The translations under genes and the position numbers were made by a program. 64,000 nucleotides of DNA, from positions 1-64,000 of the forward strand of contig CALKLO010000023.1 in the NCBI GenBank assembly GCA_937991945.1, read 5' to 3'. This document shows positions 8,911 to 18,877 of the stretch, piece by piece. Each line of letters opens with the position of its first letter. Positions within the stretch are counted from its first letter, which is position 1. The notes beneath the pieces are model-generated. The model had not been told where the DNA came from and searched no databases. It saw only the letters and a program-made list of their open reading frames with translations. Source of the DNA: an uncultured Granulosicoccus sp. (GTDB lineage Bacteria > Pseudomonadota > Gammaproteobacteria > Granulosicoccales > Granulosicoccaceae).

Positions 8911-10506
8911 TTAGTTAAAGACTTGTTCACGAGTTGCAAGAAACTCTACATCGGGCCAACGCTCTTGAGACATGCTTAAGTTGACGCGTGTTGGCGCCAG
9001 GTAAACTAATTCACCGGCATGGTCGTAGGACAAATTCATATCAAGCTTTCGAGTGAAATCGACGAGCATTTTCTCGTCAGTGCAACGAATCCAACGCGCT
9101 TGCTGAACACCTATCGTTTCGAACTGGCATTCAACCTTGTACTCATCACGTAACCGCTGGGCGACCACTTCAAATTGCAAGACGCCGACCGCACCCAGTA
9201 TTAAGTCGTTTCTGACTATTGGCTTAAATAACTGAGTTGCCCCCTCTTCGCACAACTGACTTAAGCCTTTTTGTAGCGCTTTCATCTTCAAAGGGTCTTT
9301 GAGCACAGCTCGGCGAAACAGCTCGGGTGCAAAGTTAGGAATGCCCGTAAAAGCGAGCTCCTCACCTACGGTGAACGTATCGCCGATACGAATGGTGCCG
9401 TGATTGTGCAAACCAATAATGTCACCGCTAAACGCTTCTTCGACGTGCCCACGATCGGCAGCCATGAATGTCAGCGCATCATTAAGTCTGACGTCTTTGC
9501 CCAGCCGAACATGTCGAACCTTCATACCTTTTTTGAAGGTACCTGAACAAATGCGCACAAATGCCACACGGTCACGATGCTGCGGATCCATGTTTGCCTG
9601 AATTTTGAACGCGAAGCCTGTGAATTTCTCTTCTAGCGGTTGCACCTCACGGGTAACCGTTGAACGAGGCTGCGGCCCTGGAGCAAACTGAACGAAATCG
9701 TCAAGAAGCTCCGCGACACCAAAGTTGTTTATCGCTGAACCGAAATACACAGGTGTTAACTCACCCGCAAGATAAGCTTCTTGATCAAACTCATGACACG
9801 CGCCTTGCACCAACTCGAGCTCTTCTCGCAGCTCGTCTGCCATATCGCCTAAAATTTCATCGAGCTTAGGATTATCAAGACCTTCGACAACCTCACCTTC
9901 TTGAACTTTGCCACCGTGTGTCGCTGAATAAAAATGCACCTTACCCGTACGTAGGTGATACACCCCTTTAAAGCGTTTACCCATACCAATGGGCCACGTT
10001 ATAGGCGCACACCGAATATTGAGCATTCGCTCTACTTCATCCATCAGCTCAATTGGGTCGCGTCCTTCTCGATCCATTTTATTGATGAACGTCATAACAG
10101 GCGTGGTTCGCAAACGACAGACATCCATCAGTTTCTCTGTTCGTCCTTCGACCCCTTTGGCCACATCGATGACCATTAGCGCGGAATCTACGGCGGTCAG
10201 TGTGCGATAGGTATCTTCTGAGAAGTCCTCGTGTCCTGGCGTATCCAGCAAATTAACGATGTGATCGCCATAGGGAAATTGCATAACTGAGGAAGTTACG
10301 GAGATTCCCCGCTCTTGCTCCATGGTCATCCAATCGGAGGTTGCATGACGGGCAGCCTTACGCCCCTTGACCGTACCGGCAAGCTGAATAGCGCCACCGA
10401 ACAACAAGAGCTTTTCTGTGAGCGTGGTTTTACCCGCATCCGGATGCGAAATTATCGCAAAGGTGCGTCGTTTATTAACGTTTTCGGCGAGATTGGCGTC
10501 AGCCAT
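8911..10506 (-). CDS. prfC: Peptide chain release factor 3
   Basis: Translational GTPase that recycles release factors 1 and 2 from the ribosome after termination. The 531-residue length matches RF3. G-domain motifs are present in order: [12 protein letters not shown] (P-loop), GISVTSS (switch I region), [11 protein letters not shown] and NKMDREGRD. The start ATG at 10506 begins [16 protein letters not shown]. Its neighbours are housekeeping genes. Confidence 0.96.
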   Translation of the reverse strand: MADANLAENVNKRRTFAIISHPDAGKTTLTEKLLLFGGAIQLAGTVKGRKAARHATSDWMTMEQERGISVTSSVMQFPYGDHIVNLLDTPGHEDFSEDTYRTLTAVDSALMVIDVAKGVEGRTEKLMDVCRLRTTPVMTFINKMDREGRDPIELMDEVERMLNIRCAPITWPIGMGKRFKGVYHLRTGKVHFYSATHGGKVQEGEVVEGLDNPKLDEILGDMADELREELELVQGACHEFDQEAYLAGELTPVYFGSAINNFGVAELLDDFVQFAPGPQPRSTVTREVQPLEEKFTGFAFKIQANMDPQHRDRVAFVRICSGTFKKGMKVRHVRLGKDVRLNDALTFMAADRGHVEEAFSGDIIGLHNHGTIRIGDTFTVGEELAFTGIPNFAPELFRRAVLKDPLKMKALQKGLSQLCEEGATQLFKPIVRNDLILGAVGVLQFEVVAQRLRDEYKVECQFETIGVQQARWIRCTDEKMLVDFTRKLDMNLSYDHAGELVYLAPTRVNLSMSQERWPDVEFLATREQVFN

Positions 10507-10597
10507 TGACCTTACTGTCCTGGGAGTTTCTTCAGCTAACGCTGTAGGCGTCAGTATACCTTCTGATGCAGGCCTAATGCCCGCCGAAATCGTCCGT

Positions 10598-11068
10598 TTA
10601 GCGGACTAGGTTGCGTGCCATGACGAGTGCGTCTTCACGGCCATTTCGCGAATCGTAATAACCCTTGCGCAATCCTATCTCGTTAAAACCCGACATCTGG
10701 TACAAATCAACTGCTCGAGGGTTAGAGGGCCGGACTTCCAAAAACACAATATTGGCGCGACGCTGCGTCGCCTCCTGTATCAGGTGTTCCAACAAGACTC
10801 TTGCATGGCCCCGCTTCTGCCAGGGTTCATCGATGCACAGATTGAGAATATGCGCCTCATCTGCGCCAATTTGCATCACACCATAACCAATAATTTCGTT
10901 GTTCAGTATGACCAGCTGGCAGATATACCCAGACTTCACACAGTCACGAAAAATCGAATCACTCCACGAGAATTCATAATTACGGCGCTCCATCGTCCCA
11001 ATAAACGACACATGGCGATCGTACATAGGCTCGAAGGACAACTGCGATTGACCGGACGGACTATTCAT
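10598..11068 (-). CDS. rimI: Ribosomal protein S18-alanine N-acetyltransferase
   Basis: GNAT-fold acetyltransferase that acetylates the N-terminal alanine of ribosomal protein S18. The 156-residue form from ATG 11068 ([19 protein letters not shown]) matches the usual RimI length; the longer open frame runs into the next gene upstream and is unlikely. The acetyl-CoA loop appears as [19 protein letters not shown], and the C-terminal [18 protein letters not shown] is typical of RimI. It follows the possible holD-equivalent gene by 13 bp, echoing the holD-rimI pair of enterobacteria. Confidence 0.9.
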   Translation of the reverse strand: MNSPSGQSQLSFEPMYDRHVSFIGTMERRNYEFSWSDSIFRDCVKSGYICQLVILNNEIIGYGVMQIGADEAHILNLCIDEPWQKRGHARVLLEHLIQEATQRRANIVFLEVRPSNPRAVDLYQMSGFNEIGLRKGYYDSRNGREDALVMARNLVR

Positions 11069-11081
11069 GAATAAACGATGC

Positions 11082-11771
11082 CTACAGAACCGACTGCAAA
11101 GCCTGCAATGCAAACCACGCTTGCCGCTTGAGTTGATTCTGCTGGATGAGTAAGTCGGGATGTGGGATACGCCAAACCGGCAAAGGTGGCTGCTCAAGCC
11201 TGACGTGATGATCGTCAGCGGTTTTCAGTTCTTGCATGCCATCCCAGCGCTTAACCAAGAGCAAGACCGCTTTTGTTTGCACATGGAACAATTCGTTAAC
11301 CGATGAGACTCGCTGTACATTATTAGGCGGCTGATCAGGATTAGAAGCGGCAGCCAAAACACACAACTTGCGCTTTGCTAGCGGCATATTAATCGCTCGC
11401 ATCATGAGCTCGAACAATTGCGCAGACTCTGTATTAAAAGCGGATCGCACAGGCTCTACAGGGTTATCGCCATCGGCAGTCTCTACAACAACTAATAGTG
11501 GCGCATCGTCGTTGCCAGAGTAAGACTGCGAACCCGCACGAACAGCCATTTGAACAACGGCTTGCTGCGGCAACCATAGCTTTACATCGCCTAACGCGTG
11601 CGGCGCAGGTGTCGATATTGCTGGCTGAGCTACTGGCTGAGCTACTGGCTGATCAATAGTTTGCTCTGCCAGCGGTGAAGCGGAAATAGTTTCAGGTGCA
11701 TAAGCCTTGGGGACCCAAGGAACGATCCCCATGGCCTCCAAGCAATGCTGTTGTCGGGCAGAAAAGCTCAC
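11082..11771 (-). CDS. Uncharacterised protein in the holD position upstream of rimI
   Basis: A 229-residue soluble protein that I do not firmly recognise. The N-terminus RQQHCLEAMGIVPWVPK resembles the opening of DNA polymerase III psi subunits (an LxxMGIxxW-type helix that binds chi). It is followed by a Pro/Ala/Gln-rich linker with repeated QPVA units (residues about 38-50) and a compact domain from residue 60 (LPQQAVVQMAVRAG to the end). Similar linker-plus-domain proteins sit before rimI in other gammaproteobacteria. A role as a divergent HolD is inferred from position and the N-terminal motif only. It lies 4 bp after the pssA stop. Confidence 0.5.
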   Translation of the reverse strand: MSFSARQQHCLEAMGIVPWVPKAYAPETISASPLAEQTIDQPVAQPVAQPAISTPAPHALGDVKLWLPQQAVVQMAVRAGSQSYSGNDDAPLLVVVETADGDNPVEPVRSAFNTESAQLFELMMRAINMPLAKRKLCVLAAASNPDQPPNNVQRVSSVNELFHVQTKAVLLLVKRWDGMQELKTADDHHVRLEQPPLPVWRIPHPDLLIQQNQLKRQAWFALQALQSVL

Positions 11772-11775
11772 TTAC

Positions 11776-12546
11776 TTACTTAACGCCACGCGCTGTTTTG
11801 CCGCGTTTCCTCTGCAAGCGAAACAAGAAATAGCCAGGCCCCGATAGACCGTACAGCACGGCAGCAATGAGAATCATTTTTGGCGGATCTACGGCCGTCA
11901 CAACAAATAACAACAACAGACCTAGCAACATGGCAAACGGGACTTTCTTGTTGGTACCTAAATCTTTGAAGCTGTAGTACGTCAAGGTGCTGACCATGGC
12001 AATACCACTGAACAGTGTCATTGCTCCGATGAGAATCACCAAATCAGGACCGCTCTGCCCCATCTCAACCATTACCCAAACAAAACTTGCCAGAATGGCG
12101 GCCGCTGCAGGACACGCTAGCCCTTGAAAAAATCGCTTGTCAGCTGTGCCCACTGCCACGTTGAAGCGCGCTAAACGCAACCCACAACAAGCAGTGTAAA
12201 CAAAACAAATGACCCAACCCAGTTGCCCGTAATGCGCTTCAGTCAGACTTGACAGCGACCAGGTGTAAACCAAAAACGAGGGAGCCATACCGAATGAAAT
12301 CATATCGGCCATGCTGTCGTACTCAGCGCCAAACGCTGTGGTGGTGTTGGTCATACGCGCTACCCGACCGTCAAATCCGTCGAGGATCATAGCCACCAAA
12401 ATAGCGATGGCGGCGGCACGGTAGTCGCCGTTGTAGGCCAATATAATGCTGTAAAAACCAGCGAATAGCGCGCTAGTTGTAAACAGATTGGGCAGCAAAT
12501 AAATGCCGCGCGATGGCCGTTTAGTCTCGCCGGTTGACTCAGCCAT
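11776..12546 (-). CDS. pssA: CDP-diacylglycerol-serine O-phosphatidyltransferase
   Basis: Membrane enzyme making phosphatidylserine, the precursor of phosphatidylethanolamine. The CDP-alcohol phosphotransferase signature is seen as DGFDGRVARMTNTTTAFGAEYDSMAD, split here as DGFDGRVAR followed by GAEYDSMAD. Several hydrophobic segments follow. I chose the ATG at 12546 (MAESTGETKRPSRGIYLLPN), giving 256 residues; the longer frame adds a stretch without homologous character. It follows ilvH by about 100 bp in the common ilv-pssA arrangement. Confidence 0.93.
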   Translation of the reverse strand: MAESTGETKRPSRGIYLLPNLFTTSALFAGFYSIILAYNGDYRAAAIAILVAMILDGFDGRVARMTNTTTAFGAEYDSMADMISFGMAPSFLVYTWSLSSLTEAHYGQLGWVICFVYTACCGLRLARFNVAVGTADKRFFQGLACPAAAAILASFVWVMVEMGQSGPDLVILIGAMTLFSGIAMVSTLTYYSFKDLGTNKKVPFAMLLGLLLLFVVTAVDPPKMILIAAVLYGLSGPGYFLFRLQRKRGKTARGVK

Positions 12547-12648
12547 TAGTAGTTGTCTCGTATCATAGAGCGCTAGTGTAACGCCAGAAACCCTTCTTAC
12601 GCGAGCATGCCCCCAATGGAGCATGCTCGGTCAAAGACTAACAGCCTA

Positions 12649-13146
12649 TTAAGGCTTTAGGCTTTTGTCGCCACGGGCGATACCCGTTGCGCCTGAACGC
12701 ACGACTTCAATCACGTTATCGCGGCCAACGGCATCCAAAAATGCTGAGAGCTTGTGATCGTCACCTGTCAATTCAATGACGTAACTGGATTCAGTGACGT
12801 CGAGTATGCGACCACGAAAAATATCATTCAAGCGTTTAAGTTCCTCACGCCCTTGGTCAACCGCTCGCACCTTCACTAGCATGATTTCACGCTCGATGAA
12901 CTGCACTTCTGTCAGGTCAGTCAATCGGACCACATCAACAAGTTTGTTCAATTGCTTGATGATTTGCTCGACAACACGCTCTGTTCCTATCGAGACGATA
13001 GTCATTCTGGACAGTGTTGGATCGTGCGTAGCAGCAACCGTTAACGACTCTATGTTGTAACCGCGAGCACTAAATAATCCAGCAACCCGAGACAGAGCAC
13101 CTGATTCGTTTTCCATCAAAACTGATATTACGTGCCTGCGCTTCAT
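12649..13146 (-). CDS. ilvH: Acetolactate synthase small (regulatory) subunit
   Basis: Regulatory subunit of acetohydroxyacid synthase, which confers valine feedback control on the large subunit. The 165-residue product has the N-terminal ACT domain (HVISVLMENESGALSRVAGL, ending near residue 75) and the conserved C-terminal half. It overlaps the large-subunit gene by 4 bp, so the two subunits should be made in step. Confidence 0.95.
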   Translation of the reverse strand: MKRRHVISVLMENESGALSRVAGLFSARGYNIESLTVAATHDPTLSRMTIVSIGTERVVEQIIKQLNKLVDVVRLTDLTEVQFIEREIMLVKVRAVDQGREELKRLNDIFRGRILDVTESSYVIELTGDDHKLSAFLDAVGRDNVIEVVRSGATGIARGDKSLKP

Positions 13147-14861
13147 GCCAACTCCCGTGCCGGGTTCAGTCGCATCTCATGATGCCCCTTACCCGCCTCA
13201 ATCATCGGGTACACATTTTCGCCTTGGTCTGTTTGAAAATCCATGAAGACCAAACGATCTTTCATAGCGAACGCTTCTTCCATGGCAGCATCAACATCTT
13301 CAGGGTTTTCGATCTTCATGCCAACGTGGCCATAGCTTTCAGCCAACTTTACGAAGTCAGGCAACGCATCCATGTATGAATGCGAGTAGCGCTTGTCGTA
13401 GTTGAATTCCTGCCACTGTCGAACCATGCCCATGTAGCGATTGTTCAGGTTGATGATTTTGATCGGTGTACCGTATTGCAGACAGGTGGAAAGCTCCTGA
13501 ATACACATCTGGATACTTGCTTCACCCGTGATACACGCCACCTGCTCATCAGGAAACGCTAACTGCACACCAATAGCCGCGGGTAATCCGAAGCCCATGG
13601 TGCCCAATCCACCTGAGTTGATCCAGCGACGTGGCTTATCAAATCCGTAGAACTGCGCAGCAAACATTTGGTGCTGCCCAACATCAGACGTCACGTATGC
13701 ATCGCCTTTTGTCGTACGCCACAAAGACTCTACAACAGCCTGAGGTTTGATGAATTTGGAAGTCGTGTCATACGCTAAGCAATCAACGCTGCTCCAGTTT
13801 TTGATGATCGACCACCACTCTGCAAGGTCTGCTGGGTCTGCGCGCTTGTTTGTATCCTTGATTAGAGGAATCATGGCATCGAGTACAGAGCCAACGTTGC
13901 CGACAATGGGCACATCAACCGTTACTGTTTTAGAAATAGACGCAGGATCTACATCAATATGAACAATTTTGGCATGCGGGCAGAAACTGGAAGTCTCGCC
14001 AGTCACGCGGTCATCGAAGCGCGCGCCAATAGCGATAAGAACATCGCAGTCGTGCATGGCCATGTTGGCTTCGTAGGTACCGTGCATACCCAGCATGCCA
14101 AGGTTTTGCTTATTGGATGCTGGAAAAGCACCAAGCCCCATCAATGTCTGTGTAATGGGATAACCTAATAATTCTGTGAATTCAGTCAGTTGTGCTGCTG
14201 CATTGCCCAAGACAACGCCGCCGCCTGAATAAATCATAGGACGCTTAGCAGACAATATAAGGTCGACCGCTTTACGAATTTGCCCAGGATGCCCTTGAAC
14301 TGCAGGACTGTATGAACGCATGTTGACGCTCTTTGGGTATTCGAAAGGTACCTTGACGCCAGGTGTTGTGAAGTCTTTTGGAATATCGACAACAACAGGA
14401 CCAGGACGACCCGTGGTGGCTACATGGAAAGCCTTTTTAATGGTTTCAGCAAAGTTCTCAAGCGAATCAACCAAAAAGTTGTGCTTCACACAAGGACGCG
14501 TGATACCAATGCAATCAACTTCTTGAAACGCATCACTACCGATGAATTTACTATTGACCTGACCCGATATGACTACCATGGGAATCGAGTCCATAAATGC
14601 TGTGGCTATGCCTGTCACCGCGTTAGTAGCCCCTGGGCCAGATGTCACTAATACGACGCCGGGCTTACCCGTTGCGCGAGCGTAACCATCGGCTGCATGG
14701 GTCGCACCTTGTTCGTGTCTGACCAAAATATGCTTGACCGAGTTTTGCTCATACAGAGCATCATAAATATGCAGTACAGCCCCACCCGGATAACCAAAAA
14801 TAAATTCCACGCTCTCCTCTTTGAGTGCTTGGATTAAAACTTCTCCACCTGATAATTCCAC
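13143..14861 (-). CDS. ilvI: Acetolactate synthase large subunit
   Basis: Thiamine-diphosphate and FAD-dependent enzyme making acetolactate and acetohydroxybutyrate for valine, leucine and isoleucine synthesis. The 572 residues contain the N-terminal pyrimidine-binding domain with the catalytic Glu region (LVRHEQGATHAADGYARA), the middle FAD domain, and the C-terminal ThDP site (GEASIQMCIQELST, then NNRYMGMVRQWQ). GEAS replaces the more usual GDGS at the metal-binding loop. The start is GTG at 14861 with AGAGGA eight bases upstream. The small subunit gene overlaps its end. Confidence 0.94.
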   Translation of the reverse strand: MELSGGEVLIQALKEESVEFIFGYPGGAVLHIYDALYEQNSVKHILVRHEQGATHAADGYARATGKPGVVLVTSGPGATNAVTGIATAFMDSIPMVVISGQVNSKFIGSDAFQEVDCIGITRPCVKHNFLVDSLENFAETIKKAFHVATTGRPGPVVVDIPKDFTTPGVKVPFEYPKSVNMRSYSPAVQGHPGQIRKAVDLILSAKRPMIYSGGGVVLGNAAAQLTEFTELLGYPITQTLMGLGAFPASNKQNLGMLGMHGTYEANMAMHDCDVLIAIGARFDDRVTGETSSFCPHAKIVHIDVDPASISKTVTVDVPIVGNVGSVLDAMIPLIKDTNKRADPADLAEWWSIIKNWSSVDCLAYDTTSKFIKPQAVVESLWRTTKGDAYVTSDVGQHQMFAAQFYGFDKPRRWINSGGLGTMGFGLPAAIGVQLAFPDEQVACITGEASIQMCIQELSTCLQYGTPIKIINLNNRYMGMVRQWQEFNYDKRYSHSYMDALPDFVKLAESYGHVGMKIENPEDVDAAMEEAFAMKDRLVFMDFQTDQGENVYPMIEAGKGHHEMRLNPARELA

Positions 14862-15325
14862 CGTGTAATTCCTCTAATCTTAAGATTCGTAGCGGGTGTG
14901 CTGATCATTGAGCACGCACCGTTACTGAGTTTTAATGAGTGACACCGAACCTTTTACGCATTGAACTGACTTAGGAGTCAATGGTATTGGAAGATATCGC
15001 AAAAGTGCTGCAGAGGCGGCTGGCAACGAAAAAGTTCTAGTCTGCATCAGGCGGTGGTGGGTTTAACCGCCTAGACCTCACATCGAAAGGTAACTCGAGT
15101 GAGCGATGGGAACTGATTGCCGGGCCGGATTGTGTCGAACCCCTTACACCAATGGAGTATAACGCCTCACGGCAAATTTCGGGAGGGGTGAATAGAGCTC
15201 ATGATAGATTGGCACGAACCACGCAGCACAGCTGGCAGGAAACGGTAAACTGTACATAGTCGACCCACTTAAAATCGATACTCAATCCAAAGAAAGACAC
15301 TTAAAAAACCCACGAAAACGTTAAC
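14862..15325. other. Intergenic region with inverted repeats between ilvI and the M48 protease gene
   Basis: This 464-bp divergent gap must hold the promoters of both flanking genes. Two hairpin-forming repeats are visible. One is GGCGGT/ACCGCC (15050-15055 and 15066-15071), with perfect arms and a 10-nt loop. The other is a longer imperfect repeat around 14894-14921 just before the ilvI start. I looked for a leader peptide rich in Leu, Val or Ile in front of ilvI and found none, and neither hairpin has an adjacent T run. Attenuation of the classical ilv type is therefore not supported. Confidence 0.4.
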
Positions 15326-16819
15326 GTGCCCTCAGTCTTCCTCCATAGTGTTACTCGCATCCAAAAACGGATAATTGCCTTCGCTCGCTTCCAGCAGAGT
15401 GCGGCTATCTTCTGTGGATTTTTACTCGCACTCGCATTAAGCGCCGTTCAGGCACAGCAAAATCTGCCTGACATGGGCGAACCTGCCGACAGCGCCCTAT
15501 CGCCTGTCGAAGAGCAGCAGCTAGGCGCACAGTTCATGCGCCAAATTCGTGCTCAGCTACCGCTAATCAGAGATGTACAGCTCAATGAGTACATTCAAAA
15601 TTTGGGGAACCGACTGGTATTAGCGTCTGGTAAAAGCGAATCGCAAAATTTCACGTTTTTTCTCATTGATGACCCGCAGATAAACGCTTTCGCCATACCC
15701 GGTGGTTACATTGGCGTAAATTCGGGCCTCATTGACGCCATGGTTCAAGAAGAGCAATTGGCTAGCGTTGTTGCTCACGAAGTCGCCCACGTTACTCAAC
15801 GACATCACGCTCGCGCCTTTGCGACGGGTAATAGAGCAACTCTGAGTACGGCTGCGGCAGTGCTAGCGGCCATTCTTATTGGCCAAGCGTCTCCTCAAGC
15901 TGGCCAAGCTGCTCTTGCAGCGGGTCTTGCAGCAAGTCAACAGTCTGCCATTAACTTCACTCGGAGCAACGAAGTCGAAGCTGATCGTATTGGTATCGAA
16001 ATACTGACCAATGCGCAATACGACCCACGGGCAATGGCCGAAACGTTCGACATCATGAGACGAAAGAACTCTCTTAACACCTCAGCTGGACAACTGGAGT
16101 ATTTGCGCACTCACCCTCTGGATAACAACCGTATTGCAGAAGCCACTGATAGAGCCGCTAGTAAACCCAACACACCCAGGGTGTCAGGCTTTGATTATCC
16201 ATTATTTAAAGCGCGCCTTAGCATTCTCAGCTCTACCGACACAGGCCAACTCAAACGCGCTTACCTGGCAGCGCATTTAGAGTCTCCCAGCGCCCAAAGC
16301 GCTTATGCATTGGCACTGATTTACCAATTGGCTAATCGGGCTGATGATGCCAAAGTATATATGGCACAACTGGATAAGCTGGTGACAACACACCCTATGG
16401 TCGAACTCCTAAGGGCGGATATTAATAGTCTGGACAATAAAAAAAGTGACGACGCCTTGCTTGCCACCCTGTCGGATCTCTACCCGGATCGATACTCGAT
16501 TGTTGAAAAGCGTTTAGATCAACTCATCAGAGATAGACGATTGAATGAAGCCTCTGTAGCGGTCAAACACTACCTACGAGATAGCCAACCAAGCAACCCA
16601 CTTGCTTGGAGGCAACTAGCCAATATACAGCAGCGCTTACAAGATAAAGCGAGCAGTCATGAGTCGTTGGCTAAGTATTTTGAAGCGATCAACGAGTTGG
16701 GGCGTGCAGCAAGCCAACTCGAACTTGCTCTGCTGGAAGTATCACCTACCTCTCAAGACAAGGTTCGCCTCGACGCAAGTCTTCGTGACTTGCGTGCGAA
16801 GGCGACACGCTTTAGATAA
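15326..16819 (+). CDS. bepA: M48-family periplasmic metalloprotease with C-terminal TPR region (BepA/YfgC-like)
   Basis: Zinc metalloprotease of the periplasm involved in outer-membrane protein quality control. The 497 residues have a long signal sequence (hydrophobic stretch about 25-43, cleavage after VQA), then the M48 domain with HEVAH (His151, Glu152, His155) and a downstream SNEVEAD stretch holding the third ligand. A C-terminal helical TPR-like part runs from about residue 290, as in BepA/LoiP relatives. The start is GTG at 15326, with no strong ribosome site, so the exact start is uncertain. Its end faces pckA at 16 bp. Confidence 0.88.
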   Translation: MPSVFLHSVTRIQKRIIAFARFQQSAAIFCGFLLALALSAVQAQQNLPDMGEPADSALSPVEEQQLGAQFMRQIRAQLPLIRDVQLNEYIQNLGNRLVLASGKSESQNFTFFLIDDPQINAFAIPGGYIGVNSGLIDAMVQEEQLASVVAHEVAHVTQRHHARAFATGNRATLSTAAAVLAAILIGQASPQAGQAALAAGLAASQQSAINFTRSNEVEADRIGIEILTNAQYDPRAMAETFDIMRRKNSLNTSAGQLEYLRTHPLDNNRIAEATDRAASKPNTPRVSGFDYPLFKARLSILSSTDTGQLKRAYLAAHLESPSAQSAYALALIYQLANRADDAKVYMAQLDKLVTTHPMVELLRADINSLDNKKSDDALLATLSDLYPDRYSIVEKRLDQLIRDRRLNEASVAVKHYLRDSQPSNPLAWRQLANIQQRLQDKASSHESLAKYFEAINELGRAASQLELALLEVSPTSQDKVRLDASLRDLRAKATRFR

Positions 16820-16829
16820 GACCTTATTT

Positions 16830-16845
16830 CTCGGTTTATACCGAG
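16830..16845. terminator. Small hairpin between the convergent bepA and pckA genes
   Basis: CTCGGT and ACCGAG form a 6-bp stem with a 4-nt loop that includes the pckA stop codon. It could serve as a weak bidirectional terminator. There is no T run on either side, so confidence is low. Confidence 0.35.
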
Positions 16846-18458
16846 GGACCAGCGCTGACTAAATCAAGACCACTTTGAGTGTCTGTGTATTGCGCAAAGT
16901 TCTTCACAAACAACTTAGCCAAATCATCAGCCTTAGCTTGCCATTCTTCCGAACTGTCATACGTGTTGCGCGGATCTAAAAGATGCGCCTCAACACCCGA
17001 CAACGACGTTGGAACTTCGAGGTTAAACGTTGGAATAACTGTGGTTTCACATTCATCTATTGAACCGTCAAGAATCGCATCAATGATGGCTCGCGTCGCT
17101 TTAATAGAAATGCGTTTACCGGTGCCGTTCCAACCTGTATTGACAAGGTAAGCCTGCGCTCCAGACCCTTCCATTCGCTTACCCAATTCATCTGCGTACT
17201 GCGTTGGATGCAAGCTTAAAAAGGCTTTACCAAAACACGCCGAGAATGTTGGCTGCGGACTAGTAATGCCCAACTCAGTGCCCGCAAGCTTTGCAGTAAA
17301 ACCAGATAAAAAGTGATACCGAGTTTGCTCTGCCGTCAACTTGGATACCGCAGGCAAAACGCCAAACGCATCGGCGGTTAAGAAAATAACTTTGCTAGCG
17401 TGCCCAGCTCTTGATACCGGCTTAACAATGTTGTCGATGTGATCAATGGGGTATGAGACACGCGCGTTTTCGGTCTTGCTTCCATCATCAAAATCGATGG
17501 TCCCGTCGTCCCGAACAACCACGTTCTCTAACAATGCGTTTCGACGAATAGCCCCATAGATATCAGGCTCCGCTTCCGCGCTTAATCGGATGGTTTTCGC
17601 ATAACAGCCACCTTCGAAATTGAAGACGCCATCATCATCCCAACCGTGTTCGTCATCGCCAATTAGACGTCTTTTTGGATCCGTAGACAAGGTCGTTTTA
17701 CCTGTGCCAGATAATCCGAAAAATACAGCCGTATCACCCTGCTCGCCCACGTTGGCAGAACAATGCATAGACGCGATACCTTTTAATGGCAGCACGTAGT
17801 TCATGTATGAGAACAGACCTTTCTTCATCTCGCCGCCGTACCAAGTGCCGCCGATGAGCTGCATTTTTTCGGAGAAATTAAAAGCAACGAAATTTTCTGA
17901 ATTTAAGCCGTGCTCTTGCCATTTATCATTCACAACCGACGCGCCGTTCATGACGACAAAGTCTGGCTCGTAATTTTCCATTTCAGAGGCAGTTGGTCTG
18001 ATAAACATATTGGTTACAAAGTGAGCCTGCCAAGCAACCTCAGTAATGAACCTGACACCTAGGCGACTGTTGGCGTTAGCACCACAGTAGGTGTCAACAA
18101 CGAATAATCGTTTACCTGTTAAATGAGTGCTAACCAATGTCTTAAGGTCGCCCCAGACGCTCTCAGAAATTGGGTTGTTATCGTTTGATCCTGAATCCGC
18201 CCACCACAAAGTATCTTGGGTAACGCTGTCCTTAACGATGTACTTGTCCTTAGGGCTTCGCCCAGTAAAAGCGCCAGTATCAACGGCAACCGCACCGTTG
18301 GCTGTCAAAACGCCTTTCTCCAGCTCTTGAAGGTCGTCGCGAAGCTCCTCTTCGAACAGTTGCTCGTAAGATGGGTTGTGCAACACTTCAGAAGTGCTCG
18401 CAATACCGTACGGTGTAAGGTCTAAACCGAAATTCAGAGGTTGAGCCGGTTGATTCAT
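16836..18458 (-). CDS. pckA: Phosphoenolpyruvate carboxykinase (ATP)
   Basis: Gluconeogenic enzyme converting oxaloacetate and ATP to phosphoenolpyruvate. The 540-residue length matches ATP-type PEPCK. Visible motifs are the substrate-site [12 protein letters not shown] (residues about 64-75), the kinase-1a P-loop [11 protein letters not shown] (about 248-258) and the metal-site [20 protein letters not shown], read in two parts. The start ATG at 18458 is preceded by a 419-bp regulatory region with a 12-bp palindrome. A non-sugar carbon diet agrees with the aromatic catabolism operon elsewhere in the window. Confidence 0.96.
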   Translation of the reverse strand: MNQPAQPLNFGLDLTPYGIASTSEVLHNPSYEQLFEEELRDDLQELEKGVLTANGAVAVDTGAFTGRSPKDKYIVKDSVTQDTLWWADSGSNDNNPISESVWGDLKTLVSTHLTGKRLFVVDTYCGANANSRLGVRFITEVAWQAHFVTNMFIRPTASEMENYEPDFVVMNGASVVNDKWQEHGLNSENFVAFNFSEKMQLIGGTWYGGEMKKGLFSYMNYVLPLKGIASMHCSANVGEQGDTAVFFGLSGTGKTTLSTDPKRRLIGDDEHGWDDDGVFNFEGGCYAKTIRLSAEAEPDIYGAIRRNALLENVVVRDDGTIDFDDGSKTENARVSYPIDHIDNIVKPVSRAGHASKVIFLTADAFGVLPAVSKLTAEQTRYHFLSGFTAKLAGTELGITSPQPTFSACFGKAFLSLHPTQYADELGKRMEGSGAQAYLVNTGWNGTGKRISIKATRAIIDAILDGSIDECETTVIPTFNLEVPTSLSGVEAHLLDPRNTYDSSEEWQAKADDLAKLFVKNFAQYTDTQSGLDLVSAGPSV

Positions 18459-18751
18459 CTAACTACTCCAGGATCTGTTCAAAGCGAAATTTACGGGAGG
18501 TAAAACGATCTACACCGCCTAGCGCTGTATGCGTTAGCGGCCCCAATTCGACGAACTATACTTGACCCAGCCCCTCCAGAGTGTGAACAAAACACCTAAA
18601 TTAGTTGTAAAAACAGTCACTTGACCACTTGTTACATGTATCTTGTAATTTTACTACATATCAAAACGAACGATAAAACTTACGCATGTTGTTGCTGCAA
18701 TAAGGATTAAGGGGCGGCGACATTGTCGCGAGGGGGGGAATTGAAGCGGTA

Positions 18752-18763
18752 GCAACCGGTTGC
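18752..18763. promoter_or_regulatory. Perfect palindrome GCAACCGGTTGC upstream of pckA
   Basis: A perfect 12-bp palindrome with a central CG flanked by AAC and GTT, the general shape of LacI/GalR-family operators. It lies about 290 bp upstream of the pckA start. No LacI-family gene is in the window, so the binding protein is unknown. Assignment as an operator is inference from symmetry. Confidence 0.4.
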
Positions 18764-18817
18764 AGAAAGTTTTTTCTGTAATTTCAATTCATACGTGAAT
18801 CTGTAGGGTGATTCACG

Positions 18818-18849
18818 AAAAAACGGGGCTAAATAGAATTCACTTAGCC
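18818..18849 (-). terminator. Putative rho-independent terminator of the TSP3/OmpA gene
   Basis: On the minus strand GGCTAA and TTAGCC form a 6-bp stem, followed within three bases by six T (18818-18823 on the plus strand are A). It begins about 30 bp after the stop codon at 18878. Confidence 0.6.
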
Positions 18850-18877
18850 TGATACAAATAGAGGGGATGGTTCCGAT

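Larger units (their letters stand above)
18459..18877. other. Regulatory gap upstream of pckA
   Basis: This 419-bp AT-rich gap lies between pckA and the TSP3 gene on the same strand. It holds a perfect 12-bp palindrome (18752-18763), an 8-bp inverted repeat CGTGAATC/GATTCACG (18794-18801 and 18810-18817) and the terminator of the TSP3 gene near 18818-18849. I see no convincing gene in it. Confidence 0.5.

Noticed and set aside
14881-14925. ilv attenuator with leader peptide
   Set aside because: No leader frame rich in Leu, Val or Ile, and no T run after the hairpin.
18794-18817. CGTGAATC/GATTCACG hairpin as a terminator for the TSP3 gene
   Set aside because: On the minus strand its T run precedes the hairpin instead of following it. 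The GGCTAA/TTAGCC hairpin at 18827-18849 fits better.
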